A stretch of 64,000 nt of DNA from the NCBI RefSeq assembly GCF_008122205.1, contig NZ_PHNJ01000015.1, positions 1 to 64,000 on the forward strand, given 5' to 3'. The number at the start of each line of letters is the position of its first letter. Within the stretch, counting starts at the first letter, position 1. The stretch comes from Natronococcus pandeyae. GTDB lineage: Archaea; Halobacteriota; Halobacteria; Halobacteriales; Natrialbaceae. Below are positions 1 to 8,264 of this stretch, in pieces. Below the pieces are notes generated by a model that was not told where the DNA came from, searched no databases, and saw nothing but the letters and a program-made list of their open reading frames with translations. The translations under genes were made by a program, and so were the position numbers.

Positions 1-555
1 GACGACGAGTTCGACCTCTCTGAGGAGGCACACGCCTTCACCGCCGGCATCCTCGAGCACGCGCCGGCGATCACGGCTATCGCGAACCCCACCGTCAACA
101 GCTATAAGCGCCTCGTCCCCGGCTACGAGGCCCCCGTCTACGTCGCCTGGTCCGACCGCAACCGCTCGGCACTGATCCGCAAACCCGCCGCTCGCGTCCC
201 CGCGGCGTCGCGTGTCGAACTGCGCTCGCCGGACCCCTCCTGTAACCCGTATCTCGCACTCGCCGTGATGATCCACGCGGGCCTCGAGGGAATCGAGAAC
301 GACCTCGAGTGCCCGGACCCGGTCCGCGAGAACATCTACGAGTTCGACGAGCAGAAACGCGAAGAGTACGGCATCGAGACGCTGCCGTCGAACCTCGGCG
401 AGGCCGTCGACGCCCTCGAGGAGGACGACGTCGTCTACGACGCACTCGGCGAGCACATCGGCGAGAAGTTCGTCGAAGCCAAACGCGAGGAGTTCGAGGA
501 GTACCTGATCGACGTCTCCCAGTGGGAACTCGACCGCTACCTCGAGACGTTCTAA
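1..555 (+). CDS. glnA: Glutamine synthetase, C-terminal part (gene starts before the window)
   Basis: Frame 1 is open from the first base and gives the last 184 residues of a type I glutamine synthetase, which makes glutamine from glutamate, ammonia and ATP in the cytoplasm. Diagnostic catalytic-domain segments are visible: [13 protein letters not shown], the arginine-rich RNRSALIR and the [14 protein letters not shown] motif that lines the active site. The C-terminus ends in a helical, acidic tail ([11 protein letters not shown]) as in other haloarchaeal GlnA. The start and the N-terminal beta-grasp domain lie outside the window, so nothing can be said about the promoter. Identification is secure; the gene is partial only because of the window edge. 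Confidence 0.95.
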   Translation, partial: DDEFDLSEEAHAFTAGILEHAPAITAIANPTVNSYKRLVPGYEAPVYVAWSDRNRSALIRKPAARVPAASRVELRSPDPSCNPYLALAVMIHAGLEGIENDLECPDPVRENIYEFDEQKREEYGIETLPSNLGEAVDALEEDDVVYDALGEHIGEKFVEAKREEFEEYLIDVSQWELDRYLETF

Positions 556-689
556 CCGCCGCTGCCAGTACGACGTCTCCGGTCGCCTCTGGACCGCTTT
601 CCCTCTCGGAGTGCCGCCGTCTCCTCGTGCGGTAGCCGGACTCTCGTTTCCGCTCCGTCGAGAGCACAGACACAACTCGAGTGACAGCG

Positions 690-695
690 TTTTAG
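690..695 (+). promoter_or_regulatory. Probable TATA element for the 722-1030 gene
   Basis: TTTTAG lies 27-32 nt before the ATG at 722, the usual archaeal TATA distance for a leaderless transcript. It is the only AT-rich hexamer in a GC-rich intergenic stretch. Confidence 0.45.
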
Positions 696-721
696 CCGCG
701 TCACGCCAACGTTCCGACCGA

Positions 722-1030
722 ATGGACGATTCCGATCGACCAGCGCCGCCGAACGATCTCGATCCGGAGCTTCGTGCGGTTCTCGAGGCTCTCGGCGAAG
801 AGGATGCCGAGACCCTCCAGACCGTCGCGAGCTACGTCGACGATCTCGCGACGTGGGCCGAATCCAGCGCCGATCACGAGTCAGCGTCGTCGGCCGACGA
901 CGAGCCGTCGTTCCCCGCCGACGTCCCGGATCGGGCCAGCGTTACGATCACGGAGATCGGCGGCACGGAGTACTACTATTACCAGTGGCGCGACGGTGAC
1001 GAGATCAGGTCGAAAACCAAGCGGCGGTAA
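722..1030 (+). CDS. Small acidic haloarchaeal protein of unknown function
   Basis: Encodes 102 residues. The first 80 are acidic and low in complexity (PAPPNDLDPELRAVLEALGEEDAE, then a D/E/S-rich linker), and the C-terminus is a compact basic module containing TEYYYYQWRDGDEIRSK. That aromatic YYYYQW patch followed by basic residues recurs in short haloarchaeal hypothetical proteins; I know no function for it. The ATG at 722 was chosen over an upstream in-frame start at 611 because a TATA-like hexamer sits about 28 nt before it and the upstream extension reads like non-coding sequence. It converges on the minus-strand gene at 1049. Confidence 0.7.
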   Translation: MDDSDRPAPPNDLDPELRAVLEALGEEDAETLQTVASYVDDLATWAESSADHESASSADDEPSFPADVPDRASVTITEIGGTEYYYYQWRDGDEIRSKTKRR

Positions 1031-1048
1031 TGCGACCGGTCACGGACT

Positions 1049-1345
1049 TCAGTCGAGGTTCCACTCCTCGTCGTCGATCCGGACGGCCGTCAACTCGTCG
1101 CGGTCGCCGAGCAGTCGAACCGTGAAGCCGCCGTCGTCGCGCTGTATCTGCAGATCGACCGTCATGACGTCAGCGGTGATTTCTTCACTCTTCGAGGGTG
1201 GCTCCTCCCGTCCGTCCGGAACCTCGAAGTCGAAGTCGTCGTAGGAGACGTGCGTCGATTCCTCGATCAGATCGTCCCCGCCGTAGACATCCGCGTCGAT
1301 TCCGGATGCGTCCGTTTCCCGTACCTCGAGTCGGTACGTTTCCAT
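1049..1345 (-). CDS. Small haloarchaeal hypothetical protein
   Basis: A 98-residue acidic protein beginning METYRLEVRETDASG and ending DDEEWNLD. It looks like an all-beta fold: alternating hydrophobic strands (YRLEV, MTVDLQIQR, GGFTVRLLG) with acidic loops. No catalytic motif is visible. Starts at 1345 or 1351 (MTMETYR) are both possible; an upstream start at 1420 would overlap the next gene's stop and adds a basic, unlikely extension. It lies just downstream of, and on the same strand as, the molybdopterin-domain gene. Function unknown. Confidence 0.65.
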   Translation of the reverse strand: METYRLEVRETDASGIDADVYGGDDLIEESTHVSYDDFDFEVPDGREEPPSKSEEITADVMTVDLQIQRDDGGFTVRLLGDRDELTAVRIDDEEWNLD

Positions 1346-1416
1346 CGTCATATTCCGGTGTTTTCTCGGCTGGTGAATGGTGATTCGGCTTTCGTGCGCT
1401 GGCCTCCTCGGAACGG

Positions 1417-1875
1417 TCACTCCGGCGGCGCGAGCCGCTCGTAGGTCTCCGGATCATCGTCCGGCGCGAGCGTTTTCGCTTCGATGTGTGCGACGCCCTT
1501 TACGGTCCGCGGACCTGTCGCTCCGGTCGCGACGAACCGCGTCTCGTAGTCGCCGATCGTCGAAAGCGGGTCGTCGTCGCGGGCGACCGCGAGAAGCCCC
1601 TCGAGCGCCGTTTCGACATCGATACAGACCCGGTGTCCGTCGCGGGAGTCGACGAGGAGGTGCGTCGTCTCCGGCGAAGGGTCCATCAGGTCGAGCAGTT
1701 CCGGTATCGGAATCCCTTGCCAGCGCTCGGTGTACCGGTCGCCGGTAGCGCAAACGATCTCGATCTCGCGGCTCCGCAGCGGAAGTTCGACGAGATCGGC
1801 TTCGGTGACGGTCACCTGCCGGTCCCCGACGAGATGGATCGGTCTGTCGAGCGAGGGGAGCAACGGATCACGCAT
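1417..1875 (-). CDS. Small sulfite-oxidase-type molybdopterin-binding domain protein
   Basis: A 152-residue protein resembling the oxidoreductase molybdopterin-binding (sulfite oxidase/YedY) domain. The segment VCATGDRYTERWQGIPIPELL fits the family pattern in which a Cys (here Cys42) coordinates molybdenum, followed by a Trp-x-Gly-[IV]-P and a Leu-rich helix. The C-terminus has the GPRTVKGVAHIE strand typical of the domain end. It is much shorter than real sulfite oxidases and lacks the conserved His-Gly/PvR segment, so catalysis is uncertain. There is no Tat signal, so it is probably cytoplasmic. It lies 84 bp beyond the phosphoesterase of the RPA operon. Confidence 0.7.
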   Translation of the reverse strand: MRDPLLPSLDRPIHLVGDRQVTVTEADLVELPLRSREIEIVCATGDRYTERWQGIPIPELLDLMDPSPETTHLLVDSRDGHRVCIDVETALEGLLAVARDDDPLSTIGDYETRFVATGATGPRTVKGVAHIEAKTLAPDDDPETYERLAPPE

Positions 1876-1959
1876 AGCTACGTAGTGGATGCTCCGAGAA
1901 CGAGCGTCCTAACGGTTCGGCTGGTTCCCAATCCGTGGGGACGACGGCGCTCAAGCGGA

Positions 1960-2751
1960 TCAGATAGACCGGTAGGGGCCGAGCCGAGTCCCGTCGAGCA
2001 GGTATGCTTCGCCGTCCGCGAGCCCCTCGGGCAGGAACGGCGAGAGAAACGACTGACCCGGAACGTTCACCCACGTCCCGCCGACGAGTCCGTTGAACGC
2101 CGGCACCACGACCAGCCGCGGCGGCGTCTCGTCGCTCTCGAGCCACGAGACGTCCGCGTACTCGGGACGCTCGCGAAACGGTCCGGGATCGAGCCGCCCC
2201 CGAAGCCAGACCCGCTCGACCCGGCTGCCGCCGACCTCGTCTTCGAGACGGACGCAGGGGTGTTCGTGGCCGAGACAGAGCACCTCGCTCTCGAGCGCCG
2301 CGGGCGACGGCCAGGTGTGGCCGTGACAGACGCCTATGGAGCCGAGCGCGGTGCCGGCGCCGGGGAGAAACGTCGCATCCTCGAGCCAGTCTTCGATGCC
2401 GCCGTCGTGATTTCCCTTGACGACGGTGAGGTCGAGCGTCGGTGGCGCCGACTCGAACAGCACCTCGAGTTCGCCGCGTTCGGCGCCGCCAGGGTCGCCG
2501 ATCGAGTGCATGAGGTCGCCGAGGACGACCAGCCGATCGGGGTCGGTGCGCTCGAGCAGCGCGAGCAGTCGGTCGCGGCGGTCGGGTGCGTGGCTGGGGA
2601 CGTCGACGCCGCGTTCGTACCGCAGTCCGGCCTCGTAGCCAGCGTGGTAGTCCGCGATCAACAGCGCGCGCTCGTCCCCGGTGGTCGCGACCGCGGCCGG
2701 TTCGCCGGGGACGGGTTCGACGGCCAGCGAACGATGCGCGTCGGATCCCAT
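1960..2751 (-). CDS. RPA-associated calcineurin-like metallophosphoesterase
   Basis: A 263-residue calcineurin-like phosphoesterase. The dinuclear metal motifs appear in order: ADYHAG (D-x-H), VVLGDLMHS (GD), VKGNHDGG (GNHD), VCHGHTW and CLGHEHPC (GHxH). It follows rpap1 by 10 bp on the same strand, so it is the third gene of an rpa1-rpap1-phosphoesterase operon. The same gene order is known in Haloferax, where the protein has been called Rpe (RPA-associated phosphoesterase). A role in single-strand DNA repair or metabolism is inferred from context; the substrate is unknown. I leave the symbol blank because rpe usually means ribulose-phosphate epimerase. Confidence 0.88.
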   Translation of the reverse strand: MGSDAHRSLAVEPVPGEPAAVATTGDERALLIADYHAGYEAGLRYERGVDVPSHAPDRRDRLLALLERTDPDRLVVLGDLMHSIGDPGGAERGELEVLFESAPPTLDLTVVKGNHDGGIEDWLEDATFLPGAGTALGSIGVCHGHTWPSPAALESEVLCLGHEHPCVRLEDEVGGSRVERVWLRGRLDPGPFRERPEYADVSWLESDETPPRLVVVPAFNGLVGGTWVNVPGQSFLSPFLPEGLADGEAYLLDGTRLGPYRSI

Positions 2752-2761
2752 TCTCGTCCGT

Positions 2762-4477
2762 TCAGATCGCCTTCAGCGTCTCGTCGTCCGGTTCGTAACA
2801 CTGGCCGCCCATCAGCGCCTCTTCGATGGCGGCTTCGACGTCCGCCTCCGCGACGCCGGTGTCGGCAGCGACGGTCTCGACGAGCGTCGATCGGTCGGCA
2901 CCGTCGCCGTCGTCGAGTTCCTCCATCGTCTCGACGGCGTACGCCTGCAGGTCGACGTCGTCTGCGGGCTCGTCCTCATCGGTATCGTCGGCCTCGTCGG
3001 CCGTCTCCTCGGCCTCGGATTCTGCCGGAGCGGATTCCGACGGTGCGTCTTCGCCCTCCGACTCGGGTTCGGATTCGACCTCGGTCGTCGTTTCGTCGTC
3101 GCGCTCCTCGGCCGAGTCCGCGTCGACGGTCGACGTCGGCGGCTCGCCGAGGTCGTCCTCGACGGCGTCGGTTTCTGGTTCGGATTCGGTTTCGAGATCG
3201 TCTTCGGGCTCTCCGCTCGGCACGTCGATGTCGCTCTCGCCGGGGTCGTCGACCTCGGTTCCCGTGGCGAACTCGGCGCCGAACTCCTCCTCGAGCTGTT
3301 CGCGCTCGTCGTCGTCCATCTCGTACATACCGCCGCCGTCGAAGTCACCGAGGTCGTCGTCCGTCTCGTCCGACGCGCCCGACGCGTCGGGCTGGTCGTC
3401 CTCGTCGAACTCGACGGTCTCCGCGGCTGCATCCGCCGCAGCATCGTCCGTCGTCTCGTCGGCGTCGGTCGTCGTCCCTTCAGCGTCGACGTCGATCGTC
3501 GTGTCGCTCGTGTCGGCCTCCTCGGTCTCCGTCTCCGCGTCGGTCTCGTCGCCGGCCTCGAACGAGGGATCGTCGCCGGCGGTATCGGTCGGGACGTCGT
3601 CCGCCGCGGAAAACTCGTCCGCCGTGGCCGCGGACATCGATTCCGGCTCGCTCCCGCCGGCCGTCGCCGCGACGGGGTCGGGCTGTGCGTCGGTCTCAGC
3701 GGGACCCGAATCGACGTCGACGCCGGCGAGCGAGGCCAGCGAGCCGAACGTCGTCTCGTACTCCGGACTCGATCCGCCGGGCTGGATCGTGAGGCCGCTC
3801 ACCTGATCGCGATCGCCCGCGACGACTTCGACGGCCTCGAGGGCGCAGTCGCGCAGGGCGGCGAGATACGCCGGCGTCGTTCCGTAGTGGTCCTGGGCGA
3901 GCGGGATCCCGTCCGCGAGGCCGGACTCGACGCCGTCTTCGCGTAGCGCATCCGCGAGAGCCTCACCGTCGGCTTCCAGGTCGGCAGCCACAGCGTAGGT
4001 GCCGATCCGGTCGAGCGTCTGCTCGGCCGCGCTGACCACCCAGCGGTCGCGCGTATCGGCGTCGACGGTCGCGATCGACTCCGGCCGGATCGACGTGTAG
4101 ACCCGGTCGGAATCATCCGGCTGGAAGGTGCGCGCCTTGCCGGTGACGGCGACGAACGCGGGCGGTTCGAGTTGCTCGAGCGTCGCCAGTTCGTCCGGCT
4201 GGTACTGGCCGGCGTAGACGACGAACGCGCCCGTCGGGTCGACGACGCGGGCGCGGACCATCTCGTCGTTGACCGACGTCACCTCCGTGAGCGTACCGAC
4301 GGCGAACAGTCGGTTGAGTCGTGCGCCGGTCGGCGTGATCACGTAGTTGGGCGCTCGCTCCTCGTCGCTCTCGGCGTACGAGAGCGAGGCGTCGTCGTAC
4401 TCGGCGGCGAAGACGCGGTAGGCGATCTCGCGGCCCGGAATCTCCTCCTCGCCGTCGTCGTTGCCGTTGGTGCTCAT
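2762..4477 (-). CDS. rpap1: RPA-associated protein (COG3390-type OB-fold protein)
   Basis: A 571-residue partner of the single-strand DNA-binding protein RPA. Residues about 20-190 form a folded OB-like domain (ITPTGARLNRLFAVGTLTEV, then VVDPTGAFVVYAG). Residues about 240-500 are an extremely acidic, Ser/Thr/Asp/Glu-rich, probably disordered linker. The last 65 residues (VDLQAYAVETMEELDDG to the end) look like a small winged-helix module. The start at 4477 overlaps the rpa1 stop as ATGA, and GGAGGTGG stands a few bases upstream, so translation is probably coupled. Rpap proteins form complexes with their cognate RPA in Haloferax; that function is transferred here from gene order and domain layout. 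Confidence 0.88.
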   Translation of the reverse strand: MSTNGNDDGEEEIPGREIAYRVFAAEYDDASLSYAESDEERAPNYVITPTGARLNRLFAVGTLTEVTSVNDEMVRARVVDPTGAFVVYAGQYQPDELATLEQLEPPAFVAVTGKARTFQPDDSDRVYTSIRPESIATVDADTRDRWVVSAAEQTLDRIGTYAVAADLEADGEALADALREDGVESGLADGIPLAQDHYGTTPAYLAALRDCALEAVEVVAGDRDQVSGLTIQPGGSSPEYETTFGSLASLAGVDVDSGPAETDAQPDPVAATAGGSEPESMSAATADEFSAADDVPTDTAGDDPSFEAGDETDAETETEEADTSDTTIDVDAEGTTTDADETTDDAAADAAAETVEFDEDDQPDASGASDETDDDLGDFDGGGMYEMDDDEREQLEEEFGAEFATGTEVDDPGESDIDVPSGEPEDDLETESEPETDAVEDDLGEPPTSTVDADSAEERDDETTTEVESEPESEGEDAPSESAPAESEAEETADEADDTDEDEPADDVDLQAYAVETMEELDDGDGADRSTLVETVAADTGVAEADVEAAIEEALMGGQCYEPDDETLKAI

Positions 4478-5751
4478 GCGTCCACCTCCTCGAGGAAGGC
4501 CGATGCACGGGCGACCGGATCGTCGTCGCTCTCCTCGAAGGTTTCGGCGTCGAGGTTAGCGCCGTACTCGTCGACCGAAAGGTGACCGCGAACGCGGTAC
4601 TCGCGGCCGACGATATGCTCGCGGATCGTGTCCGCGACGACCTCCTGGTCCATCGCCTCGCGGGCCTGGTCCAGGGCGTCATCTAAGGTGCCGCCGTAGA
4701 CGTCCTCGGTCAGTTCGTCGTCGAGGACGACGGTGACCGTCCCGGTGCCGTCGTCGAGGATCGCCTTCACGCGAAGGTCGTCGATCCCGTCGACGTCGCC
4801 GTGAGTCCGGCACTGCCCCTTCTGGACGACCCGGTAACACTCGGGGCAGCGCTGGATCAGCCCGGAGCCGTCCCGGACCGCGATCACGTTGCCGACGAGT
4901 TCGACGTCGTAGACGCCGCCCGTTCGGACGGCTTCGCCGACGTCCATCGTCGTCGCGTCAGCGCCGACGTCGATCTCGCGCTCGAGGCGGCTGACCGTCG
5001 AAAATTCGGAGACGTTCACCTCGGGGACACCCCGGAACTCCTGGACGTAGGCGTTCTCGATGCGAACCGAGCCGCCCTCCTCGATCTCCGGGGCCGGATC
5101 CCAGTTCGTAAAGGGGAGGCGCCCGCTCTCGTCGCCGAAGACGCCGCTCAGGATCTCGGTCTCGCCGTCGCGGCCGTCGATCGTCCGGCGCTCGCAGTCG
5201 ACGACCGTGACCTCGATGGTGACCGCGCGGTCGCCCGTCTGGAGGTCGGCGAGCTGTGCCTCGCCGCCGATCTCGTACGGTATCTCGGGCGTCTCGTCCT
5301 GGAAGGAGAGCGCGGTGCTCTCGCCGAGGTTGAGTTCGGGTTCGCCGTCCCACTCCCGGACGCCCGCATTGCCCGCGGTGATCGTGTCGCCCGGCGAGAG
5401 GCCGAAGTCTTCCCAGGCCGTGTAATCGATCGCGCCGGTTTCGTCCGCCAGGCGCCCCTCCACGATGACGTGTTCGGAGCCCTGGTAGCGGATCGATCGT
5501 TTCCCCGCCGTGAGGACGACGCCGGTCACCGTGACGTTGCCGTCGTCGGGCGTAATGTCGGCGACGTTCTTCGCCGACGGCGTACCGCCGCCGCCGCTGC
5601 TCCCGTCGCCGTACTTCCGGCGGAGGCTCTGTTTGGCCTCGTCGACCGGGACGCTGTACTCCACCAGGTTCTGCAGGTCGGATTTGACCTCCTCTTTGTC
5701 GACACCGAGGTCGGAGGCGAGATCCTCGGCATGATCGTCGAGTTCCATCAT
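4474..5751 (-). CDS. rpa1: Replication protein A, multi-OB-fold single-strand DNA-binding protein
   Basis: A 425-residue archaeal RPA that binds single-stranded DNA in replication and repair. An N-terminal helical module (MELDDHAEDLASDLGVDKEE) is followed by a Gly/Ser linker and three OB folds at about 65-155, 165-270 and 280-400. The last OB domain carries a zinc ribbon with CPEC then C-x2-H (RCPECYRVVQKGQCRTHG) near residues 300-315. Size and three-OB layout fit Haloferax Rpa1. The start is ATGATG at 5751/5748. A much longer upstream extension in the same frame, antisense to neighbouring genes, is rejected. It is first gene of a three-gene operon. Confidence 0.93.
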   Translation of the reverse strand: MMELDDHAEDLASDLGVDKEEVKSDLQNLVEYSVPVDEAKQSLRRKYGDGSSGGGGTPSAKNVADITPDDGNVTVTGVVLTAGKRSIRYQGSEHVIVEGRLADETGAIDYTAWEDFGLSPGDTITAGNAGVREWDGEPELNLGESTALSFQDETPEIPYEIGGEAQLADLQTGDRAVTIEVTVVDCERRTIDGRDGETEILSGVFGDESGRLPFTNWDPAPEIEEGGSVRIENAYVQEFRGVPEVNVSEFSTVSRLEREIDVGADATTMDVGEAVRTGGVYDVELVGNVIAVRDGSGLIQRCPECYRVVQKGQCRTHGDVDGIDDLRVKAILDDGTGTVTVVLDDELTEDVYGGTLDDALDQAREAMDQEVVADTIREHIVGREYRVRGHLSVDEYGANLDAETFEESDDDPVARASAFLEEVDA

Positions 5752-5874
5752 CGGCTTTTCGAGTGGCGGGTTCAAAAGCGTTCCCGCAACGCAGTGAAAG
5801 TGAAAACGCGCGGAGATGGCCTCGAGCCGCCGACGAGGCAGTACGTTCATCCCGTTACCGATCGAACGGCGAAT

Positions 5875-6084
5875 ATGGAACGCGTTGGGGCGGCGCTTGG
5901 TGGACTGGCGTTCGTCGTGTTGATCTTCGGTGGACTCGTGGCTGTTCGGATCCTCACGCGGGCGCTGTACGCCGCGATCTGGTTCGCCGAAACCGTCGCG
6001 ACGTTCGGCTTCGCGCTTCTGGTCGGCTACATCGTCTATCGGATCCTGCTCGGCTCGAGCGACGATCCGCGCCGGAGCCGGTGA
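5875..6084 (+). CDS. Small two-helix membrane protein
   Basis: Encodes 69 residues with two hydrophobic helices (about 4-25 and 38-60; LGGLAFVVLIFGGLVAVRIL and TVATFGFALLVGYIVYRILL) and a short charged C-terminal tail. No enzyme motif is present. It is divergent from rpa1 with a 123-bp shared upstream region and lies 36 bp before arfC on the same strand, so co-transcription with arfC is possible. Function unknown. Confidence 0.72.
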   Translation: MERVGAALGGLAFVVLIFGGLVAVRILTRALYAAIWFAETVATFGFALLVGYIVYRILLGSSDDPRRSR

Positions 6085-6120
6085 CGAACAATTATCAGAC
6101 CGAGCACCGAACGTGAGCGC

Positions 6121-6786
6121 ATGCACGTCGTCGTCAATGCCGCCATGAGTGCGGACGGGAAGCTCTCTTCGAGACGCCGCGAACAGATCGCGATCAGCGG
6201 CGACGAGGACTTCGCCCGCGTCGATCAGCTTCGGGCCGACAGCGATGCCATCGTCGTCGGCGTCGGAACCGTCCTCGCGGACGATCCGCACCTGACCGTC
6301 AAGGACGAGTCGCTGATCGCGGAACGCCGCGAGGCCGGCGAGGCCGACCACCCTGCGCGCGTCGTCGTCGACTCGAAGGCACGCACGCCGATCGACGCGG
6401 CGATCCTCGACGATGCGGCGACGACCTACGTCTGCGTGAGCGAGGTTGCCCCGATCGATAACCGGATGGATCTCGCTGGACGAGCCGAGTTGGTCACGGC
6501 CGGTGACGACCGCGTCGATCTCCTGCGGGCGTTCGCGACGCTCCAGCAACAGGGTCTCGAGCGGATCATGGTCGAGGGCGGGGGCGAACTCATCTTCTCC
6601 CTGTTCGAGGCTGGTCTCGTCGACGAACTGCGAGTGTTCGTCGGCCCCAAGGTGATCGGCGGCCGGGACGCGCCGACGCTGGCCGACGGCGAGGGGTTCG
6701 CTGCCGAGTTCCCGACGCTGGAACTCACCAACCTCGAACGACTCGGTGACGGCGCGCTGCTGACGTGGCGAACGGCTGGAGGATAG
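6121..6786 (+). CDS. arfC: 2,5-diamino-6-(ribosylamino)pyrimidinone 5'-phosphate reductase
   Basis: A 221-residue RibD C-terminal/DHFR-like reductase acting early in archaeal riboflavin and F420 biosynthesis; it reduces the ribosyl side chain of the pyrimidine intermediate with NAD(P)H. Family signatures are visible: the N-terminal VVNAAMSADGKL, the nucleotide-binding VVGVGTVLADDPHLTV, and the C-terminal MVEGGGELIFSLFEAGLVDE with FVGPKVIGG. Length matches the archaeal stand-alone enzyme (about 220), with no deaminase domain. The ATG at 6121 begins the first beta strand directly, so the start is secure. Confidence 0.92.
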   Translation: MHVVVNAAMSADGKLSSRRREQIAISGDEDFARVDQLRADSDAIVVGVGTVLADDPHLTVKDESLIAERREAGEADHPARVVVDSKARTPIDAAILDDAATTYVCVSEVAPIDNRMDLAGRAELVTAGDDRVDLLRAFATLQQQGLERIMVEGGGELIFSLFEAGLVDELRVFVGPKVIGGRDAPTLADGEGFAAEFPTLELTNLERLGDGALLTWRTAGG

Positions 6787-6792
6787 CGCGGA

Positions 6793-6996
6793 CTACGCCA
6801 GTAGACCCCGCCGTCTCGCCTTCTGGACGAGGCCCGCACCGAGTACGAACCCGAGCAACAGGAACGCCCCGAGAACGAGGTGGACCGGGCTGTCGAACGG
6901 ACCGGCGGTCGCCTCGAGCGACACGCCCGGTCGCAGCCGCTTCCCACTGTCTCCACTCTCCAGCGGCGTTACTCGCCGTCCCGTCACACCTTTCAT
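6793..6996 (-). CDS. Small single-pass membrane protein
   Basis: A 67-residue protein: about 35 polar residues, a hydrophobic helix (HLVLGAFLLLGFVLGAGL) and a basic end (VQKARRRGLLA), suggesting one transmembrane segment with the C-terminus inside. The ATG at 6996 was preferred to an upstream ATG at 7020, which would overlap the divergent msrA start. Only 22 bp separate the two divergent starts, so both promoters must lie inside the neighbouring coding sequence or overlap. It converges on arfC. Function unknown. Confidence 0.6.
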   Translation of the reverse strand: MKGVTGRRVTPLESGDSGKRLRPGVSLEATAGPFDSPVHLVLGAFLLLGFVLGAGLVQKARRRGLLA

Positions 6997-7018
6997 CGCG
7001 TAGCACCTACGAGCGGAC

Positions 7019-7552
7019 ATGGAACGAGCGACGTTTGGCGGTGGTTGTTTCTGGTGTGTCGAGGCAGCCTTCGAGGCGCTCGAGGGCGTCGAATCGGTGA
7101 CCTCCGGCTACGCGGGCGGCCACACCGAGAATCCGACCTACGAGGCGGTCTGTGCCGGCAAGACCGGCCACGCCGAGGTCGTTCAGCTCGAGTACGATCC
7201 CGAGGCCGTGAGCTACGAGGACTTACTCGAGGTCTTCTTTACGATTCACGACCCGACCCAGCGCAACCGGCAGGGGCCGGACGTCGGCACACAGTACCGA
7301 TCGGCGATCTACGCCCACGACGACGACCAGCTCGAGACGGCCGAGGCGTTCGCCGAGGAACTCGAGAACGAGGGGCTCTACGAGGGGATCGTCACCGAGA
7401 TCGAGCCACTCGACACGTTCTACGAGGCAGAGGAGTACCACCAGAACTACTTCGAAAAGAACCCCAACGACGCCTACTGCACGATGCACGCGGCGCCCAA
7501 AGTCGAGAAGGTCAGGGAGAAATTCGCGCCGGAGGCCAGCGGCGACGACTGA
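7019..7552 (+). CDS. msrA: Peptide-methionine (S)-S-oxide reductase
   Basis: A 177-residue MsrA that reduces methionine-S-sulfoxide in oxidised proteins. The catalytic GCFWC motif is at residues 9-13 (nucleophile Cys10), followed by VTSGYAGGHTENPTYEAVC, HDPTQRNRQGPDVGTQYRSAIY and the substrate-binding EEYHQNYFEKNPNDAYC. A C-terminal Cys in NDAYCTMHAAPK is a candidate resolving cysteine. Length is normal for the family. It stands alone, with no msrB nearby. Confidence 0.97.
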   Translation: MERATFGGGCFWCVEAAFEALEGVESVTSGYAGGHTENPTYEAVCAGKTGHAEVVQLEYDPEAVSYEDLLEVFFTIHDPTQRNRQGPDVGTQYRSAIYAHDDDQLETAEAFAEELENEGLYEGIVTEIEPLDTFYEAEEYHQNYFEKNPNDAYCTMHAAPKVEKVREKFAPEASGDD

Positions 7553-7589
7553 AGTCGCCGCCCGATCACTGCAGACGGATGCCCGTTTT

Positions 7590-7631
7590 AGTTCGACGTT
7601 CGGTGCGGACAGTTCTTCGTTCGGTGCGGAG
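7590..7631. repeat. Imperfect 2 x 21-bp tandem repeat
   Basis: Two adjacent 21-bp units (7590-7610 and 7611-7631) share 18 of 21 positions, including an identical 13-mer CGTTCGGTGCGGA at 7597-7609 and 7618-7630. A 21-bp period is two helical turns. The repeat lies between the 3' ends of msrA and the minus-strand gene at 7835, so it is more likely a slippage duplication or a transcript-end structure than an operator. Confidence 0.7.
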
Positions 7632-7834
7632 GCGATCGTCGCGAAAACCGGTGTTCCCACGCTGAATAGCGGACCTCGAATCGGTCGCCCTCCGAGTTCG
7701 CGCTCGCCCGAGCGAGAGTCGGTGTTCGGCGGCAAAACGGCGCGTTTTCATCATGGGAGTCGACGCAAAATCGGATAGCTGATTTCCAGTAGCTAACGGC
7801 GGGCCGACGCCGCTGTCTCGCTCTGCTCGACCCG

Positions 7835-8074
7835 TTACTCGGAGATCGTCAGCACGCCGTTTTTGACCGTGACGTCACTCGCCCCGGCGGGGAGGTCGAA
7901 CTCGAACTGGCGATCGCTCGTGACGACGATCACCGTATCGTCGATGATGTCGATCGACATGTCGGCGGCGTCGGGACCGAAGTCGACCGTGATGGCGCTG
8001 GCACCATCGTCTTCGATCTGGCGAACGACAGCGTCGTCAGTGTGGCCATCGCGGAGTTGTTTTGGGACTCTCAT
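7835..8074 (-). CDS. Small beta-sandwich protein, Hsp20-like in outline
   Basis: A 79-residue protein starting MRVPKQLRDGHTDDAVVRQ. Its second half has alternating strands (ITVDFGPDAADMSIDIIDD, TVIVVTSDRQFEFDLPAG) ending in DVTVKNGVLTISE, which is exactly how alpha-crystallin domains finish (x-V-x-N-G-V-L-x-I). This looks like a minimal Hsp20-like fold conserved in haloarchaea (probably the DUF7127 family; the number is from memory). It is too short for a complete alpha-crystallin domain and lacks the I-x-I tail. Chaperone activity is therefore only a suggestion. Start 8074 is preferred over 8113. Confidence 0.72.
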   Translation of the reverse strand: MRVPKQLRDGHTDDAVVRQIEDDGASAITVDFGPDAADMSIDIIDDTVIVVTSDRQFEFDLPAGASDVTVKNGVLTISE

Positions 8075-8264
8075 ACATACGGTAGGTCGCCACCACGTGT
8101 AAGCACCACGCACGCAGCATCCGGCCGGCCGCCCGATCTGGTAGTTCCAGGGTGAGAGACGGTCCAGGCGGGGAGATATCGGCGGTCGACGTCCCCTCTT
8201 TCCGAACTGCGCTCAATAGAAAGCCCCACGTTAACCAACGATCCAGCACTTTGGTGAAACGACT

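Noticed and set aside
1486-3792. Plus-strand open frame of 768 codons
   Set aside because: Antisense to the molybdopterin-domain, phosphoesterase and rpap1 genes; Arg-rich low-complexity translation typical of antisense frames in GC-rich DNA.
5752-6549. N-terminal extension of rpa1 to 6549
   Set aside because: Runs antisense through the small membrane gene and arfC; the RPA helical N-terminus starts at 5751.
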